From the NCBI GenBank assembly GCA_963974715.1, contig CAXBDK010000006.1:124001-188000 (forward strand): 64,000 nucleotides of DNA, given 5' to 3'. The notes beneath the pieces are model-generated. The model saw only the letters and a program-made list of their open reading frames with translations. It did no database searches and had not been told where the DNA came from. Each line of letters begins with the position of its first letter. Position 1 is the stretch's first letter. This stretch comes from Sediminicola sp963974715. GTDB lineage: Bacteria; Bacteroidota; Bacteroidia; Flavobacteriales; Flavobacteriaceae. The position numbers were made by a program, and so were the translations under genes. This document shows positions 18,723-27,301 of this stretch, in pieces.

Positions 18723-18730
18723 CAAATATA
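18723..18730 (-). promoter_or_regulatory. Candidate -7 promoter element of rpsO
   Basis: TATATTTG on the minus strand matches the Bacteroidota -7 consensus TAnnTTTG exactly and lies 53 bp upstream of the rpsO ATG. No convincing -33 TTTG was found at the usual 19-21 bp distance. Confidence 0.5.
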
Positions 18731-18742
18731 CGATTAATTTGT

Positions 18743-19603
18743 TTATCTCCTAATGGGATTGTTAGTAATCAGGTCGATATAGAGATTTACCTTCTTTTTA
18801 AGGTTTCTTCTGTGCACAATGAAATCCAAAAAGCCGTGTTCCATTACGAACTCTGCCGTCTGGAAGCCCTCTGGCAATTCCTTTCCGGTGGCTTCCTTCA
18901 CCACGCGGGGCCCTGCAAAACCGATAAGGGCGCCGGGTTCGGAAATATTTATATCCCCCAACATGGCATAGGAGGCCGTTGTGCCCCCCGTAGTGGGGTC
19001 TGTACACAAAGAAATATAGGGGATTCCCGCTTCGGCCAATTGGGCCAGTTTGGCAGAGGTCTTTGCCAATTGCATCAGCGAAAGCGCCGCTTCCATCATC
19101 CTTGCGCCCCCGGATTTCGAGATCATTACGAAAGGGAGTTTCTTTTTAATGGAATAATCTATCCCCCTAGCGATCTTTTCGCCCACTACACTGCCCATCG
19201 ATCCGCCTATAAAGGCAAAATCCATACAGCTTACCACTACATCCCTGCCCAGTGATTTGCCAACTGCGGTCCGTACGGCATCGTTAAGTCCGGTTTTTGC
19301 CTGTGCGGCGGCCAACCTTTCACTGTATTTTTTGGTATCCTCAAATTTTAGCGGATCTTTGGAAGTCAGTTTGGCATCCAGTTCCTTGAATTTGTTGTCG
19401 TCAAAGATGATCTCAAAATATTCCTTGCTTCCGATCCTCACATGGTAATCGTCCTCGGGGCTGACATAGAAGTTCTTGGCCAGTTCGTCAGCCTCTACGA
19501 TCTTTCCGGTGGGCGATTTGTACCAAAGTCCTTTTGGGGTATCCTTTTTTTGATCTGTGGCAGTCTGTATTCCTTTTTCCTTTCTTTTAAACCAAGACGA
19601 CAT
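18743..19603 (-). CDS. accD: Acetyl-CoA carboxylase, carboxyltransferase beta subunit
   Basis: 286 residues. The crotonase-like carboxyltransferase core is clear (FAFIGGSMGSVVGEKIARG, SKSGGARMMEAALSLMQLAK, DPTTGGTTASYAMLGDI, PGALIGFAGPRVV). With AccA it transfers the carboxyl group from biotin to acetyl-CoA to give malonyl-CoA for fatty-acid synthesis. The N-terminal zinc-ribbon region is present by alignment (GLWYKSPTGKI, NFYVSPEDDYHVRI) but none of the four zinc-binding cysteines of the E. coli protein is present; from memory, Flavobacterium AccD shares this. It lies 38 bp downstream of fbaA on the same strand, so a two-gene transcript is likely. Confidence 0.97.
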   Translation of the reverse strand: MSSWFKRKEKGIQTATDQKKDTPKGLWYKSPTGKIVEADELAKNFYVSPEDDYHVRIGSKEYFEIIFDDNKFKELDAKLTSKDPLKFEDTKKYSERLAAAQAKTGLNDAVRTAVGKSLGRDVVVSCMDFAFIGGSMGSVVGEKIARGIDYSIKKKLPFVMISKSGGARMMEAALSLMQLAKTSAKLAQLAEAGIPYISLCTDPTTGGTTASYAMLGDINISEPGALIGFAGPRVVKEATGKELPEGFQTAEFVMEHGFLDFIVHRRNLKKKVNLYIDLITNNPIRR

Positions 19604-19641
19604 AAGCTGAATATTAGATTAAGACGGACCTCTCCCGAAAA

Positions 19642-20709
19642 TTAAAGCGTATTTACATTGTTAAGATCTTCAAATGCCTTTTTAAGTCGCGCTACAAAGG
19701 TCTTTTCGCCTTCCCTTAGCCAACCTCTTGGGTCGTAGAATTTTTTGTTGGGCTCGTCAGGTCCGTTTGGATTTCCGATCTGCGATTGCAGGTAATCCTT
19801 TTTTCCTTGGATATAATCCCTTATCCCTTCCAGATACGCATATTGAAGGTCGGTATCGATGTTCATCTTGATTACGCCGTAGCCGATCCCTTCCCGTATT
19901 TCTTCTACCGAAGATCCAGATCCCCCGTGGAACACAAAATCGATATGGTTTTCCTTAACGCCATATTTTTTGGTGATATAGGCCTGTGAGTTCATCAAGA
20001 TCTTTGGGGTAAGTTTTACGTTCCCCGGTTTGTAGACGCCATGTACGTTTCCAAAGGCGGCCGCAATGGTAAACTGATGGCTTACCTTGGAAAGTTCCTC
20101 ATAGGCATAGGCAACCTCCTCTGGTTGGGTGTAGAGCTTGGAATCGTCCACATCCGAATTATCAACGCCGTCCTCTTCACCACCGGTGATGCCCAATTCT
20201 ATCTCCAGGGTCATTCCCATTTTGCTCATACGCTTTAGGTAGGTCTTGCAGAGCTCTATGTTCTCTTCCAGCGGTTCCTCCGACAGATCGATCATATGGG
20301 AACTGTACAGTGGTTTTCCGGTTTCCTCAAAATGCTTTTCGCTGGCATCCAAAAGACCGTCTATCCAAGGCAATAATTTTTTGGCGCAATGGTCCGTATG
20401 CAAAATAACGGTCGCCCCGTAGGCCTCGGCAAGTGCATGTACGTGCTTCGCACCGGCAACCGCACCTAAAATGGCGGCTTTTTGGCCATCATTGGAAAGT
20501 CCCTTTCCGGCATTGAACTGGGCTCCCCCATTGGAGAACTGTATGATCACGGGCGCATTCAGCTCTGCCGCTGTTTCAAGGACCGCATTGATGGTGCTGG
20601 AACCTATTACGTTTACTGCGGGAAGTGCAAATCCCTTTTCTTTTGCGTACGTGAAAATCGCTTGTACCTCGTCTCCTGTGGCAACGCCCGGTCTAATGTT
20701 ATGAGCCAT
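19642..20709 (-). CDS. fbaA: Class II fructose-1,6-bisphosphate aldolase
   Basis: 355 residues, the FbaA-type class II length. Zinc-site and substrate motifs are visible: VILHTDHCAKKLLPWIDG (first His/Asp pair), the Glu-rich MTLEIELGITGGEEDGVDN, FGNVHGVYKPGNV, and FVFHGGSGSS with a zinc-binding His. It splits or forms fructose-1,6-bisphosphate in glycolysis and gluconeogenesis. A perfect -7 element lies 37 bp upstream of the ATG, inside the gap after the TamA-like gene. accD follows 38 bp later. Confidence 0.98.
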   Translation of the reverse strand: MAHNIRPGVATGDEVQAIFTYAKEKGFALPAVNVIGSSTINAVLETAAELNAPVIIQFSNGGAQFNAGKGLSNDGQKAAILGAVAGAKHVHALAEAYGATVILHTDHCAKKLLPWIDGLLDASEKHFEETGKPLYSSHMIDLSEEPLEENIELCKTYLKRMSKMGMTLEIELGITGGEEDGVDNSDVDDSKLYTQPEEVAYAYEELSKVSHQFTIAAAFGNVHGVYKPGNVKLTPKILMNSQAYITKKYGVKENHIDFVFHGGSGSSVEEIREGIGYGVIKMNIDTDLQYAYLEGIRDYIQGKKDYLQSQIGNPNGPDEPNKKFYDPRGWLREGEKTFVARLKKAFEDLNNVNTL

Positions 20710-20746
20710 AATATTTATAAGTGTTTATTTCTAATAATGGAAGCTA

Positions 20747-20754
20747 CAAAAGTA
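20747..20754 (-). promoter_or_regulatory. Candidate -7 promoter element of fbaA
   Basis: TACTTTTG on the minus strand fits TAnnTTTG exactly, 37 bp before the fbaA start. The -33 region is only T-rich, not a clear TTTG. Confidence 0.5.
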
Positions 20755-20770
20755 ATAAAATAATCGGGGT

Positions 20771-23377
20771 CTAAAAAGGATAATTTATACCGATGTTAAA
20801 GACCGCATTGGCAAAATTGTAATCCCGGAACCATCTTTTGGAAATTTCCTCCGCGGGGTTATAGGTTTTGAATCCAACGTCCAGCCTAAAAACAAAGTAA
20901 GTGAAATCATATCTAAGGCCGAATCCCGTACCCAGCGCAATATCTTTTAAGGAACTGATCCCGTTAAAAATGGCATCCGGATCCTGTTGGTCGTCAAAAA
21001 CGTTCCAAATATTGCCGGCATCGGCAAAAAGGGCCCCTTTTACATCTCCCGCAATTGGGAAACGGTATTCTAGGTTTAAGGCTAATTTTAGGTTTGCCTC
21101 GTTAAAATCGTTTATGTCCTGGGTCTTTCCCGGTCCCAAGGAATAGGCGTTCCACCCTCTGTTGTCATTGGATCCCCCTCCAAAATAACTTCTTACGAAC
21201 GGTACGTTGTCCGAATTGCCATAGGGGACGGCCAATCCCATAAAACTTCGAAAGGCCAGTACGTTCGCACCCGATAGGCGCCAGTGTTTTATATAATCGA
21301 ACTCCGTTTTTACATATTGTGAATAGGGTACGCCAAAGACAAGGTTTTTTCCGTCGTTTTTGTTGAAGGGGATAATATTGGTAAGGGCCGATAACATGCC
21401 GCCTGCACTTTCCACTTTTATGCGGTACTGGTAAAAGTCCAGATCGTTCAGCCCGCTTTTGTTGTTTTTGGTAAAAGTATAGTTGGTGGCGAAAATCAGG
21501 TTGTTTTCGGTCAATCTGATCCTTCGTTCCTCAATATTGTTGACTTCCCTAAAATCGGGGTCCGTGGTAGGTATCAGCCCGTTGTCCAGTACCTCCCCAA
21601 TAAATCCGTTGGTGCCCTCAGGGACTATTAGGCGGGGATCATTGGGGTCATCGGTAGCCTCGAAATATTGGGAAATGGATTCGAACCCGGGATATTCCCC
21701 CGGGGTATCAAAGCCATCGGCAATATCGTCCAGCCGCTCATAGGTGTTCTGGTAGACATTAAAGAACCGTTCCGGATTTACGTTGCGCACAAACTGTATG
21801 TTCAAAAGCTCCAGGGCACTTTTGGTGGCATCCGAAGGGGACCAATTATAACCGAACATGGTGTTGAAGGTTTGTTTGTCCAACCCGATATTCTGTTGGA
21901 AGCTGGTTCCGGCCGATATTTTTGTCTGGGGCGACATGTAAGGCCGTATGATCTTTTTGCTGTTGATAAGGGGAAACCATATCCTGGGGAAACTTAGGTT
22001 GATATCGCCCCCTATTTCCGAAACGAACCTTTCGTCGGAAAGGGAGGCATCGCTTAAAAGTCCCAAGGAACCCCTTCCCGAAAGGCTCAGGGTCTCCGCC
22101 CCGGCAAATACGTTCCTTATCACCAGGGATGAACTAAAGGCGACCCCCGCATGTTGGATGTTGGAATGGGTGATGTCCGTGTCCAGCCCCAAAGAATATT
22201 TTGGCCTGGCCGTCAAATAGATATTGGCATTCAGTTTTGTTTCGGTACTGTCCTCCAAAAATTCGATATTGGGGTACTTAAAGGTGTTCAGGTTGCCTAT
22301 TTGCCTATAGGTCCTTACCCGGTCCAAGTCCCTGTAAATACTGTCCTTTGTGATAAATATGGCATCGGTGAGCGACTTGGGTTTGTACCTTAATTTGCCT
22401 TTATAGTAAATGGTATAATTGTCATATTCCACAGATTGCAGGGAATCTTCGCCATTGTCGAAAAGGTAATCGGCATATACGCTGATCTTATTGAACCGGT
22501 GCACTTTGTATTTGGAGGTGGTCACCGAATTCTCATCCCGTTTCCTCAAGTCCTCTATATTGAGCTCCACGGCCATTTTTGGGTCGTTGCCCGCTTTGGT
22601 GGTATCGCGGATGATATCATAGGAAATGGAGCTTTCCTGGAAGTTGTGTACCCCCGAATTCCTGAAAATCTGGGTCAAGCGCTCGCGCTCCAGGTTGAAG
22701 TTCGCAATATTGAACTGATCGCCCGTCCTTATAAGGGATGAACCGTTATTAAGTTGGTATAGGGAATCTATGGCGGGGGAGGAGATGTTCTGGGAAAGGG
22801 TATCGATCATAAAGGCGTTCCCCAAGCTTAGCCGATACTCGATAGCGGCCCGTTGTTTCCTTTTGCTGCTGTCGATCACATAGGTGGCATTGCTGTTAAA
22901 ATATCCCAATCCCCCATAATAGGCCTTTAACCGTTCCAATGATTTTCGGGTCTTGGCCGTATCGATGACCACTGGGGCCTCGCCGATCGCCTTTAACCAT
23001 TCGCTCGCCCCTTTTACCATAAAGGATTGGCCCAATCGCTCCACTTGCTTTTTGGAGAGCAATCTGTTAAGTCTTTCTTCCCTTTTTTCGGTTTTGTGCA
23101 GCCAGGCCTGAAAAGAGGAGTCCGGGTCTTTTTTGGCCAGATTGTACAGGTTCAGTTTAAGGGGATATCCCAAAAGGGAGCTATTGGGCTTTTGGATCAA
23201 TAAACTTTGTAGGTCCTCGCTATTGACCTTGCCGTCGTTGGCATAAATGGTATTCTTGGTCAGTAAAAATTCATCGTCATCCACCCTTTTCAGTGCATTA
23301 CAGGATACTATTGCCATTCCTAGCAATAATAAACCTATTTTTGCAAGGTTGTTTTTTAATCTGAAAAGCGTCTTCAT
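20771..23377 (-). CDS. tamL: TamA/BamA-family (Omp85) outer-membrane lipoprotein, TamL-like
   Basis: 868 residues from the ATG at 23377. That start gives a lipoprotein signal (MKTLFRLKNNLAKIGLLLLG, then MAIVSC), whereas the longer frame to 23464 overlaps the divergent methyltransferase gene. The N-terminal half contains POTRA-like segments (about 100-400) and the C-terminal half an Omp85 barrel (about 430-868), with SYFGGGSNDNRGWNAYSLGPG near the end and a terminal Phe (IGINYPF). TamA-like proteins assist insertion or transport of outer-membrane components; in Bacteroidota the TamA counterpart carries a lipid anchor, which fits the Cys here. It is divergent from the SpoU-type methyltransferase, with only 24 bp between start codons. 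Confidence 0.88.
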   Translation of the reverse strand: MKTLFRLKNNLAKIGLLLLGMAIVSCNALKRVDDDEFLLTKNTIYANDGKVNSEDLQSLLIQKPNSSLLGYPLKLNLYNLAKKDPDSSFQAWLHKTEKREERLNRLLSKKQVERLGQSFMVKGASEWLKAIGEAPVVIDTAKTRKSLERLKAYYGGLGYFNSNATYVIDSSKRKQRAAIEYRLSLGNAFMIDTLSQNISSPAIDSLYQLNNGSSLIRTGDQFNIANFNLERERLTQIFRNSGVHNFQESSISYDIIRDTTKAGNDPKMAVELNIEDLRKRDENSVTTSKYKVHRFNKISVYADYLFDNGEDSLQSVEYDNYTIYYKGKLRYKPKSLTDAIFITKDSIYRDLDRVRTYRQIGNLNTFKYPNIEFLEDSTETKLNANIYLTARPKYSLGLDTDITHSNIQHAGVAFSSSLVIRNVFAGAETLSLSGRGSLGLLSDASLSDERFVSEIGGDINLSFPRIWFPLINSKKIIRPYMSPQTKISAGTSFQQNIGLDKQTFNTMFGYNWSPSDATKSALELLNIQFVRNVNPERFFNVYQNTYERLDDIADGFDTPGEYPGFESISQYFEATDDPNDPRLIVPEGTNGFIGEVLDNGLIPTTDPDFREVNNIEERRIRLTENNLIFATNYTFTKNNKSGLNDLDFYQYRIKVESAGGMLSALTNIIPFNKNDGKNLVFGVPYSQYVKTEFDYIKHWRLSGANVLAFRSFMGLAVPYGNSDNVPFVRSYFGGGSNDNRGWNAYSLGPGKTQDINDFNEANLKLALNLEYRFPIAGDVKGALFADAGNIWNVFDDQQDPDAIFNGISSLKDIALGTGFGLRYDFTYFVFRLDVGFKTYNPAEEISKRWFRDYNFANAVFNIGINYPF

Positions 23378-23401
23378 AGGGGCCAAAAATACACTATTTG
23401 T

Positions 23402-24127
23402 ATGGTTGTTAAAAGCCAAATAAAACTTATAAAAAGCCTGCAACAAAAAAAGTATCGAATTCAATATGGGCTGTTCGTAGCGGAGGGTACAAAACTGGTA
23501 CGGGAGCTATTGGGGTCCAGGTTCGAGCTGTATGCGGCCTATGCCACCCAACCAGATCTCTTGCCCCAAGGGAATGGGATACAACAGGTCTCCGAAAACG
23601 AACTCCAAAAAATGAGCGGGCTCAAAACGCCCAATAAAGTGCTGGCGGTTTTTCATCTGCCCAAAGATGGCTCCCCGGAAAAAACGGATTGGTGCGTGGC
23701 CCTTGAAGACGTGGGCGATCCCGGGAACCTGGGTACCATCATCCGTTTATGCGACTGGTTCGGGATACCTCAATTAATCTGTTCGGAACATACGGCGGAC
23801 TGCTATAGTCCCAAGACGTTGCAGGCAACCATGGGTTCCTTGGCCAGGGTGTCGGTGCGCTATACCGATCTTAATACTTTCCTAAGGGAAACCACCCTTC
23901 CGATATACGGGGCCTTTATGGACGGATCTGTGGTCTATGGACAATCCTTTCCGGAAAAAGGAGTGTTGGTCATGGGCAACGAGGCCAACGGGATATCAAA
24001 GGAAAACGAAGCATTGGTTACCGCTAGGATCGGTATCCCCCAATTTGGGGCACCTACCGCAGAAAGTCTGAATGTGGGAACGGCAACTGCCATCCTGTTG
24101 AACGAAATAAGGAGGCCCAAACGCTGA
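23402..24127 (+). CDS. TrmH/SpoU-family RNA 2'-O-methyltransferase
   Basis: 241 residues. An N-terminal substrate-binding part (LIKSLQQKKYRIQYGLFVAEG) precedes a SPOUT knot domain with the three family motifs: ALEDVGDPGNLGTIIRLCDW (motif 1), VLVMGNEANGISKENEAL (motif 2) and ESLNVGTATAILLNEI (motif 3). It should methylate a ribose 2'-OH in rRNA or tRNA using S-adenosylmethionine in the cytoplasm; the exact nucleotide (RlmB-like or other) cannot be told. It is divergent from the TamA-like gene and convergent with porT. Confidence 0.93.
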   Translation: MVVKSQIKLIKSLQQKKYRIQYGLFVAEGTKLVRELLGSRFELYAAYATQPDLLPQGNGIQQVSENELQKMSGLKTPNKVLAVFHLPKDGSPEKTDWCVALEDVGDPGNLGTIIRLCDWFGIPQLICSEHTADCYSPKTLQATMGSLARVSVRYTDLNTFLRETTLPIYGAFMDGSVVYGQSFPEKGVLVMGNEANGISKENEALVTARIGIPQFGAPTAESLNVGTATAILLNEIRRPKR

Positions 24128-24155
24128 TCGGGAAACCAATTCGTCATGGGATGTT

Positions 24156-24845
24156 TTATTCGAACGTAAAAACCACAAAGAGTCCCCTGGTCTTCATGGA
24201 ATCAATGTTTCCGGTATAGGGACTGTTGGGGTCATTGTCGCGGACAAGTTCGTCCGAAAGTGCAAAAACGCCCCTTACCGATGGGGAAAACTTAAAGTAT
24301 TCGGTATAAAAATCGATGCCAAATCCCAGTTCGTAATAGTAAGTGTTCTTTTTCATCCTAAAGGTGCCGCTACTGTTGTCGTCAAGACTGCTCTCATTGC
24401 TACCCAGGTTTAGGGATGTGGAAGCGCCCCCTACCAAATAGGGTTTCCAGTTGCCGATCCTACGGGTGCTTATCTTTAACAACAGGGGGAAATGGATATA
24501 TGTTGATTTTACTTCCCTTATTTCCTGAAGGTTTACAAATCCAATGTCCCGCTGCGTATAGGCCAGGCCAGGTTCGAACCTCAGGTCCAAAAATTCGTTG
24601 ATCCGCATTTCGCCGATAAGGCCCACATTGAACCCTATGGATTTGGCCACTTGGACCTCATCTATGGAGGTGGGGGGCTGATTGTATTCAAACTTGAAAT
24701 CGTATTGGTTGAATCCCAGAAAATATCCCCAGTTGAGCGGGCGGAGATCTTCTGTTTGCAGGTTCATAATAGGTTTCTCTTTAAATTGTGCCCATGAGCA
24801 GTGGCCAAGAAGCATGCCGACAAGCAGAAAAAGGATATTTTTCAT
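24156..24845 (-). CDS. porT: PorT-family outer-membrane protein of the type IX secretion system
   Basis: 229 residues. A signal peptide (MKNILFLLVGMLLGHCSWAQ) is followed by alternating hydrophobic strands of an 8-strand-type barrel (for example STYIHFPLLLKISTRRIG and FRMKKNTYYYELGFGIDFYT), ending VVFTFE. PorT is needed for type IX secretion and gliding in this phylum. The ATG at 24845, not the in-frame one at 24866, is used because it starts the signal peptide and lies just after the ubiE stop (4-bp gap). The ubiE-porT pairing is, to my knowledge, conserved in Bacteroidota, which supports the call. Confidence 0.85.
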   Translation of the reverse strand: MKNILFLLVGMLLGHCSWAQFKEKPIMNLQTEDLRPLNWGYFLGFNQYDFKFEYNQPPTSIDEVQVAKSIGFNVGLIGEMRINEFLDLRFEPGLAYTQRDIGFVNLQEIREVKSTYIHFPLLLKISTRRIGNWKPYLVGGASTSLNLGSNESSLDDNSSGTFRMKKNTYYYELGFGIDFYTEYFKFSPSVRGVFALSDELVRDNDPNSPYTGNIDSMKTRGLFVVFTFE

Positions 24846-24849
24846 AAAA

Positions 24850-25578
24850 CTATTTTGTAGCCACATATATTGATGCTACCCCAAATGTTTGGGGCCTGTT
24901 CCCTACAGCTATAAACCCGATTTTTTCCAAAATATTGTTGAAATCCCTTCCGTGGGGGAAATTAGCGGCCGATTCGGATAAATAGGCATAGGCCGACCGG
25001 TCCTTGGAAAACAGTTTGCCAATGGCGGGAAGTACGAACTTGGTGTAAAGAAGATAACCTTGTTTAAAAGGAACCTTGGTAGGAACGGCCGTTTCCAGCA
25101 CCACAAAGGTGCCTCCCTTTTTAAGTACGCGGTAAATTTCCACTAGTCCCGTTTCCAGATTTTCAAAATTCCGCACGCCAAAGGCAACGGTTACGGCATC
25201 AAAACTTTCGTCGGCAAAGGGAAGTTGTTCACTATCTCCCACCACCATTTCAATGGTACCGGAAAGTTTTTTTTCCTGCACTTTTCTTTTGCCCACTTCC
25301 AACATCCCGGGAGATATATCCAGTCCCACAATCTTTGTTGCCCCTGTGTCCATCAAATTGATGGCCAGATCGCCCGTGCCCGTCGCAATGTCCAAAATGC
25401 TTTCGGGTTTTTTTTCCTTCAAAATGGCAACGACCCTTTTTCTCCAAGTGATGTCCGCCCCGAAGGAAATGACCCTATTGAGTCCGTCATAATTGCCGGA
25501 GATGGTATCGAACATTTGGGTTACCTGTTCTTTTTTTCCTAGCTCGGAATCCTTATAGGGGGTCACTTTTTTGGTCAT
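24850..25578 (-). CDS. ubiE: Demethylmenaquinone methyltransferase
   Basis: 242 residues from the ATG at 25578. The frame can be extended to a TTG at 25596, but that TTG overlaps a perfect -7 element, so the shorter start is preferred. SAM-binding motif I (ESILDIATGTGDLAINL), the post-I acidic residue (KIVGLDISPGML), and UbiE/MenG signatures (ITWRKRVV, AFGVRNFENL) are visible. The enzyme methylates demethylmenaquinone to menaquinone, the quinone of this phylum and the presumed acceptor for the Nqr complex encoded at 37.5-43.6 kb. porT follows 4 bp later. Confidence 0.96.
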   Translation of the reverse strand: MTKKVTPYKDSELGKKEQVTQMFDTISGNYDGLNRVISFGADITWRKRVVAILKEKKPESILDIATGTGDLAINLMDTGATKIVGLDISPGMLEVGKRKVQEKKLSGTIEMVVGDSEQLPFADESFDAVTVAFGVRNFENLETGLVEIYRVLKKGGTFVVLETAVPTKVPFKQGYLLYTKFVLPAIGKLFSKDRSAYAYLSESAANFPHGRDFNNILEKIGFIAVGNRPQTFGVASIYVATK

Positions 25579-25593
25579 GGGATCAATTTTGGG

Positions 25594-25601
25594 CAAAGAT
25601 A
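25594..25601 (-). promoter_or_regulatory. Candidate -7 promoter element of ubiE-porT
   Basis: TATCTTTG on the minus strand, exact match to TAnnTTTG, 15 bp upstream of the chosen ubiE ATG. It implies a very short leader and argues against the TTG start at 25596. Confidence 0.6.
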
Positions 25602-25951
25602 CTATAATGGCAGTATCCTATCGTACATGACCATCAGATTGTCATAAACCGTGCAAAGGGGCATTTTGCCGTCGGTTTAAGAGCGGGTGATGAAAATTTA
25701 TGTAGTTTTGCATTGCGATTTTTCACTTGTTTCTGTACCAAGTGGTTGATTTTGAACGGACTTATTTCCCAGCAAAGATCATTATTGGGGAAGCGGCCGT
25801 TCGGAAAGTGGAAGGGAAGCATGTTCTATAGCGGGATTGGGGATTTAAAATGGGAACCAAAAAACCGACGGGCCCTTATCTTAGGGACATTTGTAGGGAA
25901 TCTTTGTTTGGGATAATAGATCCTTTTGTTATGATCTTTAAAATTTAGCAT
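25602..25951. other. Intergenic region upstream of trkA, no gene seen
   Basis: 350 bp between divergent ubiE and trkA. It contains a plus-strand TAGTTTTG (25703-25710), which fits the -7 consensus, followed by a small inverted repeat (CACTTG / CAAGTG). If the -7 is used, trkA would have a leader of about 240 bases. Short frames here have no recognisable content. Confidence 0.4.
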
Positions 25952-27301
25952 GTGAAAATTATAATTGCAGGAGCAGGTGAGGTAGGGTTTCATTTGGCGA
26001 AGTTACTTTCCTACGAGTCCCAGGATATTACTTTGATCGATAACAGAAAGGAGAGCCTTGCCTATGCCGATAGTCACTTGGACATCCGTGTGATAAAGGG
26101 AGATGCCACATCCATAATGGTATTGAAGGATGCCCGTGTGGAAAGCTCCGACCTGGTCATTGGGGTCACTTCTTCGGAGACGACCAATTTAACCCTATGT
26201 CTCTTGGCCAAACAATTGGGGTGCAAAAAGACAATTGCCCGTATATCCAATGCGGAATTTATCCACAACAAGGATGAGATACGGTTTTCCGAGCTGGGAA
26301 TCGATGAACTGATCTCGCCGGAGGCGCTTGCCGCAACGGAGATAAAATTATTGCTGAACCAGTCGGCCTTTAACGATACCTATGAGTTTGAGAACGGTGC
26401 CCTGATCATGGTGGGCGTGTCATTGCCCAGTGCCGCCCCGTTCGTCGGGAAGTCGGTAAAAGAGGCCGCACAGATCTTTCCGGAGCTGCATTTTATGCCC
26501 GTGGCCATTCAGCGCACCGGCACGCAGTTTACCATCATTCCCCGTGGTAATACCATGTTCAAGGAAGGTGACCAAGTATATTTTATCACTTCTAGGGAGG
26601 GACTGGACGAACTTTACAAGCTCACCGGAAAAATAAAGCGGGAAATAAAGAACGTGATGATCTTGGGAGGCAGTAAGGTGGGTTATAAGACCGCCAGGGA
26701 CCTTTGTGCCGGTAAGTTCAATGTGAAACTTATTGAGAGCAACAAGGAAAAGGCCTTTGATCTTGCCGATGAACTGCCAAATGCCCTTATCATTAACGGG
26801 GACGGCCGAAATGTGGAACTGTTGGAAGAGGAAAGTATCGATGCCATGGATGCCTTTATAGCGGTGACGGGCAATTCGGAGACCAACATAATGACCTGTC
26901 TGGTGGCCAAATCAAAAAACATAAAAAAAACGATCGCCCTGGTGGAAAACATGGATTATTTCCAATTGTCACATTCCATTGGGATCGATACCTTGATCAA
27001 TAAAAAATTATTGGCCGCGAACAATATTTTTAGGTATATCAGAAAAGGGGAAGTAGTGGCCATGACCCGGCTGAACAACCTCAATGCCGAAATTCTTGAG
27101 TTTATCGTAAAACAGTCCTCCGTGGTGAGCGGAAAGATCATAAAGGAGCTGGATTTTCCAAAGGAGGCCACCATAGGGGGCATTATCCGCGATGGGGAAG
27201 GGATCATCGCATTGGGCGACTTTAAGATCATCCAAGGGGATAGGGTAGTGGTATGTTGTTTGCCCACTGCCATTACCAAAATTGAAAAGTTCTTTTTGTA
27301 G
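25952..27301 (+). CDS. trkA: Trk potassium-uptake system NAD-binding regulatory protein
   Basis: 449 residues. Two tandem RCK units are visible: a first Rossmann fold (KIIIAGAGEVGFHLAKLLSY, residues 2-130) with its RCK-C domain (about 140-220), and a second (NVMILGGSKVGYKTARDL, about 229-350) with RCK-C to the end. TrkA is the cytoplasmic NAD(H)/ATP-binding ring that gates TrkH. Translation begins at GTG (25952): no in-frame ATG is near, and an ATG at 25950 is out of frame. The stop codon is immediately followed by the trkH ATG, so the two are co-translated. Confidence 0.96.
   Translation: MKIIIAGAGEVGFHLAKLLSYESQDITLIDNRKESLAYADSHLDIRVIKGDATSIMVLKDARVESSDLVIGVTSSETTNLTLCLLAKQLGCKKTIARISNAEFIHNKDEIRFSELGIDELISPEALAATEIKLLLNQSAFNDTYEFENGALIMVGVSLPSAAPFVGKSVKEAAQIFPELHFMPVAIQRTGTQFTIIPRGNTMFKEGDQVYFITSREGLDELYKLTGKIKREIKNVMILGGSKVGYKTARDLCAGKFNVKLIESNKEKAFDLADELPNALIINGDGRNVELLEEESIDAMDAFIAVTGNSETNIMTCLVAKSKNIKKTIALVENMDYFQLSHSIGIDTLINKKLLAANNIFRYIRKGEVVAMTRLNNLNAEILEFIVKQSSVVSGKIIKELDFPKEATIGGIIRDGEGIIALGDFKIIQGDRVVVCCLPTAITKIEKFFL

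Noticed and set aside
25713..25916. 67-codon frame upstream of trkA
   Set aside because: Cys/Trp/Arg-rich composition without pattern and no family; treated as intergenic.
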